Shown here: positions 1 to 6,589 of the stretch, piece after piece
Layout of the letters: each line of letters begins with the position of its first letter
Numbering within the stretch: the first letter of the stretch is position 1
Source of the DNA: Lamprocystis purpurea
GTDB lineage: Bacteria; Pseudomonadota; Gammaproteobacteria; Chromatiales; Chromatiaceae
Assembly (NCBI GenBank): GCA_020718945.1
Contig: DYRB01000103.1
Span: forward strand, 1-8,524
DNA: 8,524 nt
Reading direction: 5' to 3'
Made by a program: the position numbers and the translations under genes
Notes under the pieces: model-generated
Database searches by the model: none
What the model was told of the DNA's origin: nothing
Seen by the model: only the letters and a program-made list of their open reading frames with translations

Positions 1-72
1 CGCTCCCACGGTGGGCCTCCCGGTCGGACCAACACCTAATGCAGACATAGCCAAGTTTTTTGGTCAGGAGCT

Positions 73-98
73 GCAACCGATCATCGGGCCACCGCGAC
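73..98 (+). promoter_or_regulatory. Possible ECF-sigma promoter upstream of bufA
   Basis: GCAACC at 73-78 is followed, after exactly 16 bases, by CGAC at 95-98. This is close to the GTAACC-N16-CGAA pattern known for the SigF extracytoplasmic sigma factor that drives bufferin operons in Caulobacter. It would leave a leader of about 105 bases before bufA. No sigma or anti-sigma gene is in the window, and each box differs from that pattern by one base, so this is only a candidate. Confidence 0.25.
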
Positions 99-212
99 TG
101 AACCGTCGAGGGCACACCGCAGGGCCAGCCGGCCCTGCCCCTCAGGCCGAACGCGGCGCATGGGCGCCGGCGTCCGTGAAGACCTTACACCAAACCCATC
201 GGAGATCGCATC

Positions 213-515
213 ATGTCCCAGTCCCGTGCCATCCAGACCACCGCCGCCGCCCTTGCCCTGGCCCTGGGTACCGCCCTGACCCTGGCCAACACCGCCGTCG
301 CCGCCGAGGGGGCGGAGAAGGAGAAGTGCTACGGCATCGCCCTGAAGGCCAAGAACGACTGCGCCGCCGGTCCTGGGACCACCTGCGCCGGCACCTCCAA
401 GGTGGACTACCAGGTCGACGCCTGGAAGTACGTCCCCAAGGGTACCTGCGAGAAGACCGCCTCGCCCAGTTCCCCCACGGGTCAAGGCCAGCTCGCCGCC
501 TTCAAGGCCAAGTAA
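213..515 (+). CDS. bufA: BufA1-type bufferin precursor (DUF2282 family)
   Basis: A 100-residue exported precursor of a copper-binding ribosomally made, modified peptide. Residues 1-31 form a Sec signal peptide (basic start, Ala/Leu-rich core, cleavage near AVAA at 28-31). The mature part has four Cys at 39, 50, 58 and 79 in the family pattern EKCYG, NDC, CAG and YVPKGTCEK. In characterised bufferins two Cys become thiooxazoles, made by the BufB/BufC enzyme pair encoded next, and the others form a disulfide; the product sequesters copper in the periplasm. The start is set by GGAG at 201-204, eight bases upstream of the ATG. The tail after Cys79 (residues 82-100, Ser/Pro/Gln-rich, ending FKAK) lacks the Gly-Gly I would expect near the end of this family. 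Family call is strong; the metal ligand in this organism is inferred. Confidence 0.93.
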   Translation: MSQSRAIQTTAAALALALGTALTLANTAVAAEGAEKEKCYGIALKAKNDCAAGPGTTCAGTSKVDYQVDAWKYVPKGTCEKTASPSSPTGQGQLAAFKAK

Positions 516-550
516 GGACCAATCCCAGCCGCGCCCGCCGAGGATCTCCC

Positions 551-1414
551 ATGACCACCCCAGCCGCAAGCCCTGCCGTCGTCGGCATCGGTCTGAAGCC
601 GCAGCATGTCCCGGAGATCCTCGGCTCGGGCGTCCCCCTGGACTTCTTCGAGGTGCACGCCGAGAACTACATGGTCCCCGGCGGGCCCTACCTGCGCCAC
701 CTTGACCAGATCCGGTCGGGTTTCGCCCTGTCCATCCATGGGGTGGGGCTCTCCATCGGCGGCGCCGGTCCACTCGACACCCGCCACCTCGATCGCCTCG
801 CGGCCCTGGTGGGGCGCTTCGAGCCCCAGTGGTTCTCGGAGCACCTGGCCTGGTCGAGCCACGGCGGTGCCTGGTACAACGACCTCCTGCCCGTCCCCTA
901 CGACAACGCCAGCCTGGTGCGGGTGTGCGCCCACATCGATCAGGCCCAGGAACGCCTGGACCGGCGCCTGCTGCTCGAGAACCCCAGCACCTACCTCGAA
1001 TTCGCCGCCTCTACCCTGGATGAGGGGGACTTCCTCGCGCAGATCGTGCGCCGCACCGGCTGCGGCCTCCTGCTGGATGTGAACAATGCCTACGTCAGCG
1101 CCATCAACCACGGGCGCGACCCCTGGGACCTGATCGCCGCCCTGCCGCCGGACGCCATCGGCGAGATCCACCTGGCCGGCTTTGCCGAGGACCGCGACGC
1201 GGCCGGCGACCGCCTGCTGATCGACACCCACGGCGCCCCGGTGGACGGGGCGGTCTGGGCCCTCTACCGGCGGACCCTGGCGCACCTGGGCCCGCGGCCC
1301 ACGTTGATCGAGCGTGACCAGGCCATCCCGCCCCTGGGGGTGCTGGTGGCGGAGGCATCCCGGGCGCGCTCGGCCCTGGAGACCCGCCCAGTCACGCTGG
1401 GGCCTCGGCCATGA
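551..1414 (+). CDS. bufB: BufB, MNIO-family (DUF692) multinuclear iron peptide-modifying enzyme
   Basis: A 287-residue cytoplasmic enzyme of the DUF692/MNIO family, a TIM-barrel that uses two or three iron ions and oxygen to modify Cys residues of a precursor peptide, here BufA. Hallmark segments run in order: GIGLKPQH (12-19), FFEVHAENY (32-40), SIHGVGLSIGG (61-71), FSEHLAWS (95-102), YNDLLPVPY (109-117), LLLENPSTY (140-148), GLLLDVNNAYVSA (172-184), EIHLAGFAED (205-214) and IDTHGAPV (224-231). Candidate metal ligands are His63, His98, Glu143, Asp176, His207, Asp225 and His227. The length is typical. The frame stays open upstream for 180 codons, but that part overlaps bufA and resembles nothing; the ATG at 551 has a GAGGA box at 540-544. 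The last codon overlaps bufC by ATGA, implying coupled translation. It needs BufC to bind the substrate. Confidence 0.95.
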   Translation: MTTPAASPAVVGIGLKPQHVPEILGSGVPLDFFEVHAENYMVPGGPYLRHLDQIRSGFALSIHGVGLSIGGAGPLDTRHLDRLAALVGRFEPQWFSEHLAWSSHGGAWYNDLLPVPYDNASLVRVCAHIDQAQERLDRRLLLENPSTYLEFAASTLDEGDFLAQIVRRTGCGLLLDVNNAYVSAINHGRDPWDLIAALPPDAIGEIHLAGFAEDRDAAGDRLLIDTHGAPVDGAVWALYRRTLAHLGPRPTLIERDQAIPPLGVLVAEASRARSALETRPVTLGPRP

Positions 1415-2196
1415 GCGCCGCCGATGGGCTCCTTGAGTCCTTTGCCGGGGCCCTGCTGGACCCTGACCGGCCCCTGCCACCCGGGCTTTCGACCTGGAAC
1501 GGCTCGGCGGCGGCGGTGCGCTTCGGCGTCTATCGCAACAACGTCGCCGTATCCCTGGCCGGTGCCCTGGCGGATACCTTCCCCGTCACCCGCGAGCTGG
1601 TGGGGGACGCCTTCTTCGACGCCATGGCGCGCTGCTTCGTCGCCGCCGAGCCGCCGCGCTCCCCGGTCCTCACCGAGTACGGCGACACCTTTCCCGACTT
1701 CGTCGCCGCCTTCCCGCCCGCCGCCGGCCTGCCTTACCTCGCCGACCTGGCCCGGCTGGAGCTGGCACGGGTGCGCGCCTATCACGCCGCCGAGGCGGAA
1801 CCCCTGGGGGCCGAGGCCCTCGCCGGCCATCTCGGCGACCCCGACCGCCTCCCCGAGGCACGTCTGACCCTCCACCCATCGCTCGCCGTGCTCGACTCGG
1901 CCCACGCCATCGTCTCCCTGTGGGCCGCCCACCAGGGGCGGGGGCGCATCGAGGAGGTGGACCCGGACCTTGCGGAGTCTGCCCTGGTCCTGCGGGAGGG
2001 CGACGACGCCGTGGTGCTGGCGGTGGGGCATGGCAGCGCGATCTTCATCGCCGAACTGGCGTCGGCCCCGCTTGGCATGGCCGCCACTGCGGCGGCCGAA
2101 TGCGACCCCGATTTCGACCTTGCCCAGACCCAGGCCCTGCTCATTCGCCACGGCGGCATCGTCGCCTGGCACCTACCCGGAGACAAAGCACCATGA
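1411..2196 (+). CDS. bufC: BufC, DUF2063-family partner of the MNIO enzyme
   Basis: A 261-residue cytoplasmic protein with the DUF2063 putative DNA-binding-like domain at the N-terminus (about residues 7-100). Recognisable parts are WNGSAAAVRFGVYRNNV (29-45), the following LAGALADTFPVTRELVGD stretch, and the DFVAAFP and YLADLARLELA helices. Residues after about 115 form the variable C-terminal domain. In related two-protein systems this partner recruits the precursor peptide to the MNIO enzyme, so BufA would be handed to BufB here. It overlaps bufB by four bases (ATGA at 1411-1414), and its own stop overlaps the next ATG in the same way at 2193-2196. The older naming in gold-induced operons is gigB, with gigP and gigA for the two genes upstream. 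No odd residues or breaks seen. Confidence 0.92.
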   Translation: MSAADGLLESFAGALLDPDRPLPPGLSTWNGSAAAVRFGVYRNNVAVSLAGALADTFPVTRELVGDAFFDAMARCFVAAEPPRSPVLTEYGDTFPDFVAAFPPAAGLPYLADLARLELARVRAYHAAEAEPLGAEALAGHLGDPDRLPEARLTLHPSLAVLDSAHAIVSLWAAHQGRGRIEEVDPDLAESALVLREGDDAVVLAVGHGSAIFIAELASAPLGMAATAAAECDPDFDLAQTQALLIRHGGIVAWHLPGDKAP

Positions 2197-2306
2197 ACAC
2201 CGACGTCGAGGCCCTCCAAAACTCTAGGTTGAGAAACCGCCTATTAGCCTTTACTGATGTACTAATTGACTTGGGTCGAGCCGAGTCCGAGCCCCCCCAA
2301 CTATGA
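2193..2306 (+). pseudogene. Stump of a fourth bufferin-operon gene (probably DoxX-type bufD/gigT)
   Basis: An ATG coupled to the bufC stop (ATGA at 2193-2196), with GGAG at 2179-2182, opens a 37-codon frame starting MNTDVEALQ and ending at TGA 2304-2306. Complete bufferin operons often carry a DoxX-type membrane protein at this place. Only the first nine or so codons look native. From about 2220 the GC content falls to 26 of 60 bases (2221-2280), far below the neighbours, and the translation shows no membrane helix. I infer that a DoxX gene lost all but its start to a deletion or insertion. No transposase, terminal repeat or target duplication is visible. Alternatively this is a short chance frame downstream of a three-gene operon. 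Confidence 0.45.
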
Positions 2307-2311
2307 GACCA

Positions 2312-2330
2312 GGCACCCTGGCCGGGTGTC
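2312..2330 (+). terminator. Weak hairpin after the bufferin operon
   Basis: GGCACCC (2312-2318) pairs with GGGTGTC (2324-2330) through a 7-bp stem with one G-U pair and a 5-base loop. It lies 6 bases after the stop of the bufD stump, which suits a transcript end or an RNA-stabilising stem. No T-run follows, so a factor-independent terminator is doubtful. Confidence 0.25.
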
Positions 2331-2446
2331 GACATAGGCTGGCCGTCGCCGTCCCTTGACCGCGATCAAACCGCAGCGTCGCCCTGGCCCTCAGACTTGG
2401 ACGGGCCTGGGGTACCCCTTCCCCCATCTGACCGGAGGACCCCTCG

Positions 2447-3634
2447 ATGGGCCGAAGCCCCGCCCGTACCCTGACGCTCTTGGCCGTTCTAGTGCCCCTC
2501 GTGGGCCTGTTCGGCTATGCGATCCTCACCTCTGGCCCCCTGGCCCCGGTGCCGGTGACCCTGACCGAGGTCACCGAGCGCGCCATTGCCCCGGCCCTGT
2601 TCGGGGTCGGGACAGTGGAGGCCCGTTACACCTACCGCATCGGTCCGACCATCGCCGGGCGGGTGAGCCGGGTGGAGGTGCAGGTCGGTGACCGGGTCAA
2701 GGCCGGGCAGTTGCTCGGGGAGATGGACCCGGTGGACCTCGACGACCGGGTCCAGGCCCAGGATGCGGCCCTGAGGCGCGCCGAGTCCGGGGTGGTCGCG
2801 GCCCAGGCCCAGGTCCGCGACGGCACGGCGCGGCGGGATTACGCCGCGGCCCAGGTGCATCGCTACGAGCAGCTCCTGCAGGCACGCACCGCCAGCGAGG
2901 ACACGGCGGGGGCGAAACGCCAGGAGGCCCAGGTGGCGGAGGCCGGGCTGGCCCTGGCGCAGGCCAACCAGGAGTCCGCCGAGCAGGAGCTCAAAAGGGT
3001 GCGCGCCGAGCGCGAGGCCCTGGTGCGGCAACGCGCCAACCTGCGCTTGATCGCCCCGGTGAACGCCCTGGTGGTCTCCCGCGACGCCGAGCCGGGCAGC
3101 ACCGTGGTGGCCGGGCAGTCCGTCATCGAGGTCATAGACCCGGGCAGCCTCTGGGTGGATGTCCGCTTCGACCAGCTCGGCGCCGCGGGGCTGAGCGCCG
3201 ATCTGCCGGCCCGGATCGCGCTGCGCTCCCGGCCGAGCGCCGAGATCCCGGGCCGGGTCCTGCGGGTGGAGCCGAGGGCGGACGCGGTGACCGAGGAGTT
3301 GCGGGCCAAGGTCGCCTTCGCCGATCAGCCGGACCCCTTGCCGGCGATCGGGGAGCTGGCCGAGGTCACAGTTGCGCTGCCGGCCCTGACCCCAGCCCCA
3401 GTGGTCTCCAACGCCGCCCTGCACCGGGTCGATGGGCGCCTGGGGGTCTGGGTGCTGGACCCGGACGGCCTGCGCTTCGCCCCGGTGGATTCCGGGGCTA
3501 CGGACCTTGATGGCCAGGTCCAGATCCGCTCCGGGGTGCGCACCGGCGACCGGATCGTCCTGCACAGCCGCTCGCCCCTGACCGGCTACAGCCGGGTCAA
3601 GGTGGTGGAGGAGATCCCGGGGGTGCCCAGGTGA
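2447..3634 (+). CDS. Periplasmic adaptor (HlyD/MFP family) of a DevBCA-like ABC exporter
   Basis: A 395-residue membrane-anchored periplasmic adaptor that would link the inner-membrane ABC pump encoded next to an outer-membrane TolC-type channel. Residues 8-28 form one N-terminal membrane segment. A biotinyl-lipoyl half-domain follows at about 62-96 (IGPTIAGRVSRVEVQVGDRV, then KAGQLLGEMDP). Residues 98-195 are a long Ala/Gln/Glu/Arg-rich coiled-coil hairpin. The second lipoyl half is at about 200-231 (LRLIAPVNALVVSRDAEPGS). A beta-barrel runs to about 310, and a membrane-proximal domain to the end. The start has an excellent CGGAGGA box at 2433-2439. The stop overlaps the GTG start of the permease (GTGA, 3631-3634). 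Gene order adaptor-permease-ATPase matches devBCA of heterocyst-forming cyanobacteria. The transported molecule cannot be read from the sequence, and no outer-membrane channel gene is present. Confidence 0.9.
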   Translation: MGRSPARTLTLLAVLVPLVGLFGYAILTSGPLAPVPVTLTEVTERAIAPALFGVGTVEARYTYRIGPTIAGRVSRVEVQVGDRVKAGQLLGEMDPVDLDDRVQAQDAALRRAESGVVAAQAQVRDGTARRDYAAAQVHRYEQLLQARTASEDTAGAKRQEAQVAEAGLALAQANQESAEQELKRVRAEREALVRQRANLRLIAPVNALVVSRDAEPGSTVVAGQSVIEVIDPGSLWVDVRFDQLGAAGLSADLPARIALRSRPSAEIPGRVLRVEPRADAVTEELRAKVAFADQPDPLPAIGELAEVTVALPALTPAPVVSNAALHRVDGRLGVWVLDPDGLRFAPVDSGATDLDGQVQIRSGVRTGDRIVLHSRSPLTGYSRVKVVEEIPGVPR

Positions 3635-4833
3635 TCAGCCTGGCCGGGCGCGACATCCTGCATGCCTGGGGCAAGTTCGTCTTCACCGGGGTGGGGCTGG
3701 GGCTGCTGATCGGGGTCACCCTGTCCATGGCTGGGATCTATCGGGGCATGGTGGACGATGCCGAGGTCCTGCTCGACAACAGCGGGGCGGACCTCTGGGT
3801 GGTGCAGAAGGACACCCTGGGGCCCTATGCGGAGTCGTCCAGCCTCTATGACGACCTTTACCGCGGCATCCTGACCCTGCCCGGGGTGGAGCGTGCCGCC
3901 AATGTGACCTATCTGACCATGCAGGTCGGCAGCGGGGAGCGTGAGCGCCGCGCCATGGTGGTGGGGGTGGTCCCCGGCGGCCCGGGCGAGCCGGGCCAGC
4001 CGGATACCCTGGTGGCCGGGCGCCACATCACCCGCGGGCACTACGAGGCGGTGGCGGACCTGATGACCGGGTTTCGCGTCGGCGAGCGCGTCCGCATCCG
4101 CCGCAATCTCTACACCGTCGTGGGTCTGACCCGGCGCACCGTGTCCTCCGGCGGCGACCCCATGGTCTTCGTCCCGCTCAAGGACGCCCAGGAGGCCCAG
4201 TTCCTCAAGGACAACGACGCCATCGTCCATCAGCGCCGACGCACCGAGGCCAACCCTGCCCTCAATCGCCCCGGGGTCCCAGGGGTATTGGAGGCAGTGC
4301 TCGCCTCCCAGTCGGTGAATCCGGCGGTCAACGCCGTGCTGGTGCGACTGAGCCCGGGGGCGGACCCGGACCGGGTGGCCGCAGACATCCGCCGCTGGAA
4401 GCGCCTGCAGGTCTACACCCGTGCCGAGATGCAGGAGATCCTTCAGGCCAAGCTCATCGCCACCTCGGCGCGCCAGATCGGCATGTTCCTGGTCATACTC
4501 GCGGTGGTCAGCGCGGCCATCGTCGCCTTCATCATTTATACGTTGACGCTCGGCAAGATCCGCGAGATCGCCGTGCTTAAGCTCATCGGCACGCGCAACC
4601 GGACCATCGCCGGGATGATCCTGCAACAGGCATTGGGGCTCGGGCTCATCGGCTTCGTGGTCGGCAAGACCGCCGCCACCTTCTGGGCGCCGATCTTCCC
4701 CAAGTACGTCCTGCTCCTGCCCGGGGATGCGGCCCGCGGCTTCGTCATCGTCATGGTCATCTGCGCCCTGGCGAGTCTGCTTGCCATCCGCGCCGCGCTC
4801 CGGGTCGATCCGGCGGAGGCCATCGGTGGCTGA
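3631..4833 (+). CDS. FtsX-like ABC transporter permease (DevC/MacB type)
   Basis: A 400-residue inner-membrane permease of the type VII (MacB/FtsX/DevC) ABC class. Four membrane helices are visible at about 16-36, 282-304, 327-348 and 370-390. The large segment between the first two (about 37-280) is the periplasmic domain that would contact the adaptor. The cytoplasmic coupling motif REIAVLKLIGT (311-321) and the C-terminal RVDPAEAIGG (391-400) are diagnostic of the FtsX fold. These pumps work as mechanotransmitters, converting ATP hydrolysis on the cytoplasmic side into movement of periplasmic parts rather than passing substrate through the membrane. The start is GTG at 3631, overlapping the adaptor stop. 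The 3' end overlaps the ATPase start by eight bases. There is no fused ATPase domain, unlike MacB itself, which fits the separate ATPase gene. Confidence 0.92.
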   Translation: MISLAGRDILHAWGKFVFTGVGLGLLIGVTLSMAGIYRGMVDDAEVLLDNSGADLWVVQKDTLGPYAESSSLYDDLYRGILTLPGVERAANVTYLTMQVGSGERERRAMVVGVVPGGPGEPGQPDTLVAGRHITRGHYEAVADLMTGFRVGERVRIRRNLYTVVGLTRRTVSSGGDPMVFVPLKDAQEAQFLKDNDAIVHQRRRTEANPALNRPGVPGVLEAVLASQSVNPAVNAVLVRLSPGADPDRVAADIRRWKRLQVYTRAEMQEILQAKLIATSARQIGMFLVILAVVSAAIVAFIIYTLTLGKIREIAVLKLIGTRNRTIAGMILQQALGLGLIGFVVGKTAATFWAPIFPKYVLLLPGDAARGFVIVMVICALASLLAIRAALRVDPAEAIGG

Positions 4834-5602
4834 ACGACCTGCCCCACGGCCCCTTGGGAGCGCGGGCGTCTCGCCCGCGAGCGGGCAGGACGCCCGCGCC
4901 ACCGGTATCCGCATCGAGGGGCTGCGCAAGCGCTACGGGTCCGGGGATACGGCGGTAGACGCACTCAAGGGGGTGGACATGGCGGTGGCCCCCGGGGAGG
5001 TCGTCGGGCTCATCGGCCCCTCGGGCTCCGGCAAGAGCACCTTGCTCAAGTGCCTGGGGGCCATTATCGAGCCCAGCGCCGGGCGCATGACCCTGGGCAC
5101 CCAGACCATCTATGAGGACGGCTGGCGCATCCCGGACCTGCGCGCCCTGCGCCGGGACAAGATCGGCTTCGTCTTCCAGGCGCCCTATCTGATCCCCTTC
5201 CTGGACGTGACCGACAACGTGGCCCTGCTCCCCATGCTGGCCGGGCGTCCCAACGCCGAGGCTCGGCAACGCGCGCACGAGCTGCTCGGGGCCCTGGACG
5301 TGGCGCATCGCGCGGCAGCCATGCCCTCCCAGCTCTCCGGCGGGGAGCAGCAGCGCGTGGCCATAGCCCGGGCCCTGATCAATCGGCCCCCGGTCATCCT
5401 CGCCGACGAGCCCACGGCCCCCCTCGACAGCCAGCGTGCACTGGCGGTGATCGGCATCCTCAACCGGATGGCGCAGCAGTACCAGACGGCCATCATCGTC
5501 GTCACCCACGACGAGAAGATCATCCCGACCTTCCGGCGCATCTACCAGATCCGCGATGGGCGTACCCACGAGGAGGCCGGCGAGGGGCGGGCACTGGATT
5601 GA
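4826..5602 (+). CDS. ABC transporter ATP-binding protein (DevA/LolD/MacB class)
   Basis: A 258-residue ATPase that powers the permease. From the GTG start at 4826 the motifs are: Walker A GPSGSGKST (64-72), Q-loop FVFQAPYLIP (115-124), signature LSGGEQQR (170-177), Walker B VILADEP (190-196), D-loop region TAPLDS (197-202, with Ala-Pro where TGALD/TGNLD is usual) and switch His228 in VVTHDE. All catalytic residues are present. The GTG is preceded by GGCGGAGG (4812-4819) and overlaps the permease end. An in-frame ATG lies at 4727, deep inside the permease gene, and was not chosen. Residues about 11-27 (GSAGVSPASGQDARATG) are encoded by a palindromic repeat; the conserved domain begins only at IRIEGL (28-33). 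This is probably an N-terminal extension gained by repeat insertion. Confidence 0.92.
   Translation: MAERPAPRPLGSAGVSPASGQDARATGIRIEGLRKRYGSGDTAVDALKGVDMAVAPGEVVGLIGPSGSGKSTLLKCLGAIIEPSAGRMTLGTQTIYEDGWRIPDLRALRRDKIGFVFQAPYLIPFLDVTDNVALLPMLAGRPNAEARQRAHELLGALDVAHRAAAMPSQLSGGEQQRVAIARALINRPPVILADEPTAPLDSQRALAVIGILNRMAQQYQTAIIVVTHDEKIIPTFRRIYQIRDGRTHEEAGEGRALD
4860..4899. repeat. Palindromic repeat inside the ATPase gene start
   Basis: Arms GCGCGGGCGTC (4860-4870) and GACGCCCGCGC (4889-4899) are perfect inverted copies. Inside them GCCCGC (4873-4878) and GCGGGC (4881-4886) also pair, giving an almost complete 40-base hairpin. The right half (4881-4900) matches 7915-7934 in 18 of 20 bases, so this belongs to a dispersed family with a second member in the window. 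It is translated in frame as part of the ATPase N-terminus and would form a strong RNA hairpin about 35 bases after the start codon. Confidence 0.8.
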
Positions 5603-5684
5603 TGACGCCAGCTACTCCGATCTTGCTCGAACCTGCCTTCAATGGCCCCGCGCCCACCGATCCAGCCGTCATGCATAACCCGAC

Positions 5685-6479
5685 ATGAGCGCCGACGGCT
5701 CCAAGCAAAGGCAGCCTGCCAAGCGATCCCAGGCCCCCTCCCAGGAGGCGGTGGGCCTGGCGCCGCGGCCCGGTCAGGCGCGGGCCCTCAGCCCCTTGAA
5801 CCCGGTGGTCACCCGGACGCGGGCCCCTCGCTTCTATTGGCTGGGCAAGTACAGGGGGCCTGCAATCGCGGCCATCCTGGCGAGTCATCCGATCACCGCG
5901 GTTTGCGATGAGATGCCCGTCGGATCGGTCGTCGCCTTCAACACCCAGTGCGCCCGCTGCCACGAAGGGGAGTGCAGCGGCCGCCTGAGTTTTCAACTGT
6001 CCGAGGATGCCGCCGACGAGCACATCCGCCGGCATGGTGGACCACTGCCCTTGCAAACGGTTCGGGACCTGGATGAGCTGCTGCGCTACATGAAGGAGCG
6101 GTGCGCCTTCTATCCCATGCCGCTGGCCCTGGCGAATGATCGACGCTGGGACAAGGGCACCCTGGACCTGCTTCGCAACCTGGAGGGGGCGGCGTATTTC
6201 TTACCCCTCGGTCGCCTTGGGTCCGGCGTTTACCGGTTGCGCATGGACGGGCTGGCCCCTGGGCTGCGGATCTGCTCCGAGCTGGTTGCCGCAGACTTTG
6301 ATCTGGTCAGTCACGAGGTCCTGACCCAGGACGGCGGGGTCCTGGTGCTGCGCTTCCGGGTGGATGCCCCTGCCGAGCTGTTCCTGCGCATCAGGACCCC
6401 TGTCCCTGCCACCTTGACCCAGGTGGATCTCGCCACTGAACCTGGAAAGAGCGATTCGTCCGCAAATGAACACAAATAA
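5685..6479 (+). CDS. Single-haem c-type cytochrome-like protein of unknown function
   Basis: A 264-residue protein as drawn from the ATG at 5685. CARCH (89-93) is a c-type haem attachment motif, followed by EGECSGRLSF; Met145 in FYPMPL is a plausible sixth haem ligand, so residues about 75-150 look like a small cytochrome domain. Residues about 165-245 are beta-strand-like (YFLPLGRLGSGVYRLRMDG, then LVLRFRVDAPAELFLRIR) and not recognised. Haem attachment needs export, yet no clear signal peptide is visible from this start and no ribosome site precedes it. A GTG at 5805 would give 224 residues with a basic start and a short hydrophobic stretch (PAIAAILASHPITAV) and may be the real start. The gene lies 82 bases after the exporter operon. 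The C-terminal SANEHK and the stop come from the repeat at 6458. The family is not known to me. Confidence 0.65.
   Translation: MSADGSKQRQPAKRSQAPSQEAVGLAPRPGQARALSPLNPVVTRTRAPRFYWLGKYRGPAIAAILASHPITAVCDEMPVGSVVAFNTQCARCHEGECSGRLSFQLSEDAADEHIRRHGGPLPLQTVRDLDELLRYMKERCAFYPMPLALANDRRWDKGTLDLLRNLEGAAYFLPLGRLGSGVYRLRMDGLAPGLRICSELVAADFDLVSHEVLTQDGGVLVLRFRVDAPAELFLRIRTPVPATLTQVDLATEPGKSDSSANEHK
5729..5760. repeat. Inverted repeat near the 5' end of the cytochrome-like gene
   Basis: CCAGGCCC (5729-5736) and GGGCCTGG (5753-5760) are inverted copies. CCTCC (5737-5741) and GGAGG (5744-5748) pair inside them, leaving CGGT as a bulge. No T-run follows. A compact hairpin here suggests that 5685-5804 may be untranslated spacer after the exporter operon rather than coding sequence. 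Confidence 0.4.
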
Positions 6480-6589
6480 ACGCAAATAAAGAATGACTTA
6501 CCGTTCGCACCCAGATCACCTTCCGGGTGCCGAGAAGGTCTCAGGGAACCCATTGAATCATTTGCGTTAATTTGCGTTTATTTGCGGAC
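6458..6589. repeat. 132-bp inverted-repeat element made of 10-bp units
   Basis: The left arm starts GTCCGCAAAT at 6458, and the right arm ends ATTTGCGGAC at 6589. The 32-base arms match in 28 positions when one is reversed. Each arm is a run of 10-base units: CGCAAATGAA, CACAAATAAA and CGCAAATAAA on the left (6461-6490), and TTTGCGTTAA, TTTGCGTTTA and TTTGCGG on the right (6561-6587). The core of about 70 bases has no gene. It is AT-rich against a GC-rich background and resembles a small non-autonomous mobile or REP-like element. It overlaps the 3' end of the cytochrome-like gene and supplies its stop codon. No target duplication was found. Confidence 0.75.

Noticed and set aside
11..550. Open frame that extends bufB upstream by 180 codons
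   Set aside because: It overlaps bufA in another frame, shows no family similarity, and the ATG at 551 has a good ribosome site and the normal family N-terminus.
482..1480. Long minus-strand frame opposite bufB
   Set aside because: GC-rich codon shadow of bufB with low-complexity Gly/Arg/Gln translation and no family features. The same holds for minus-strand frames at 2489-3565, 3586-4929 and 4757-5569.
2229..2258. Promoter for the exporter operon in the AT-rich patch (TTGAGA and TACTGA, 17 bases apart)
   Set aside because: The second box matches a sigma-70 -10 element poorly and lies about 190 bases upstream of the adaptor gene.
4727..4825. ATG start for the ABC ATPase inside the permease gene
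   Set aside because: It gives a Ser/Arg-rich shadow of the permease's last helix; GTG at 4826 with GGCGGAGG upstream fits the operon overlaps.
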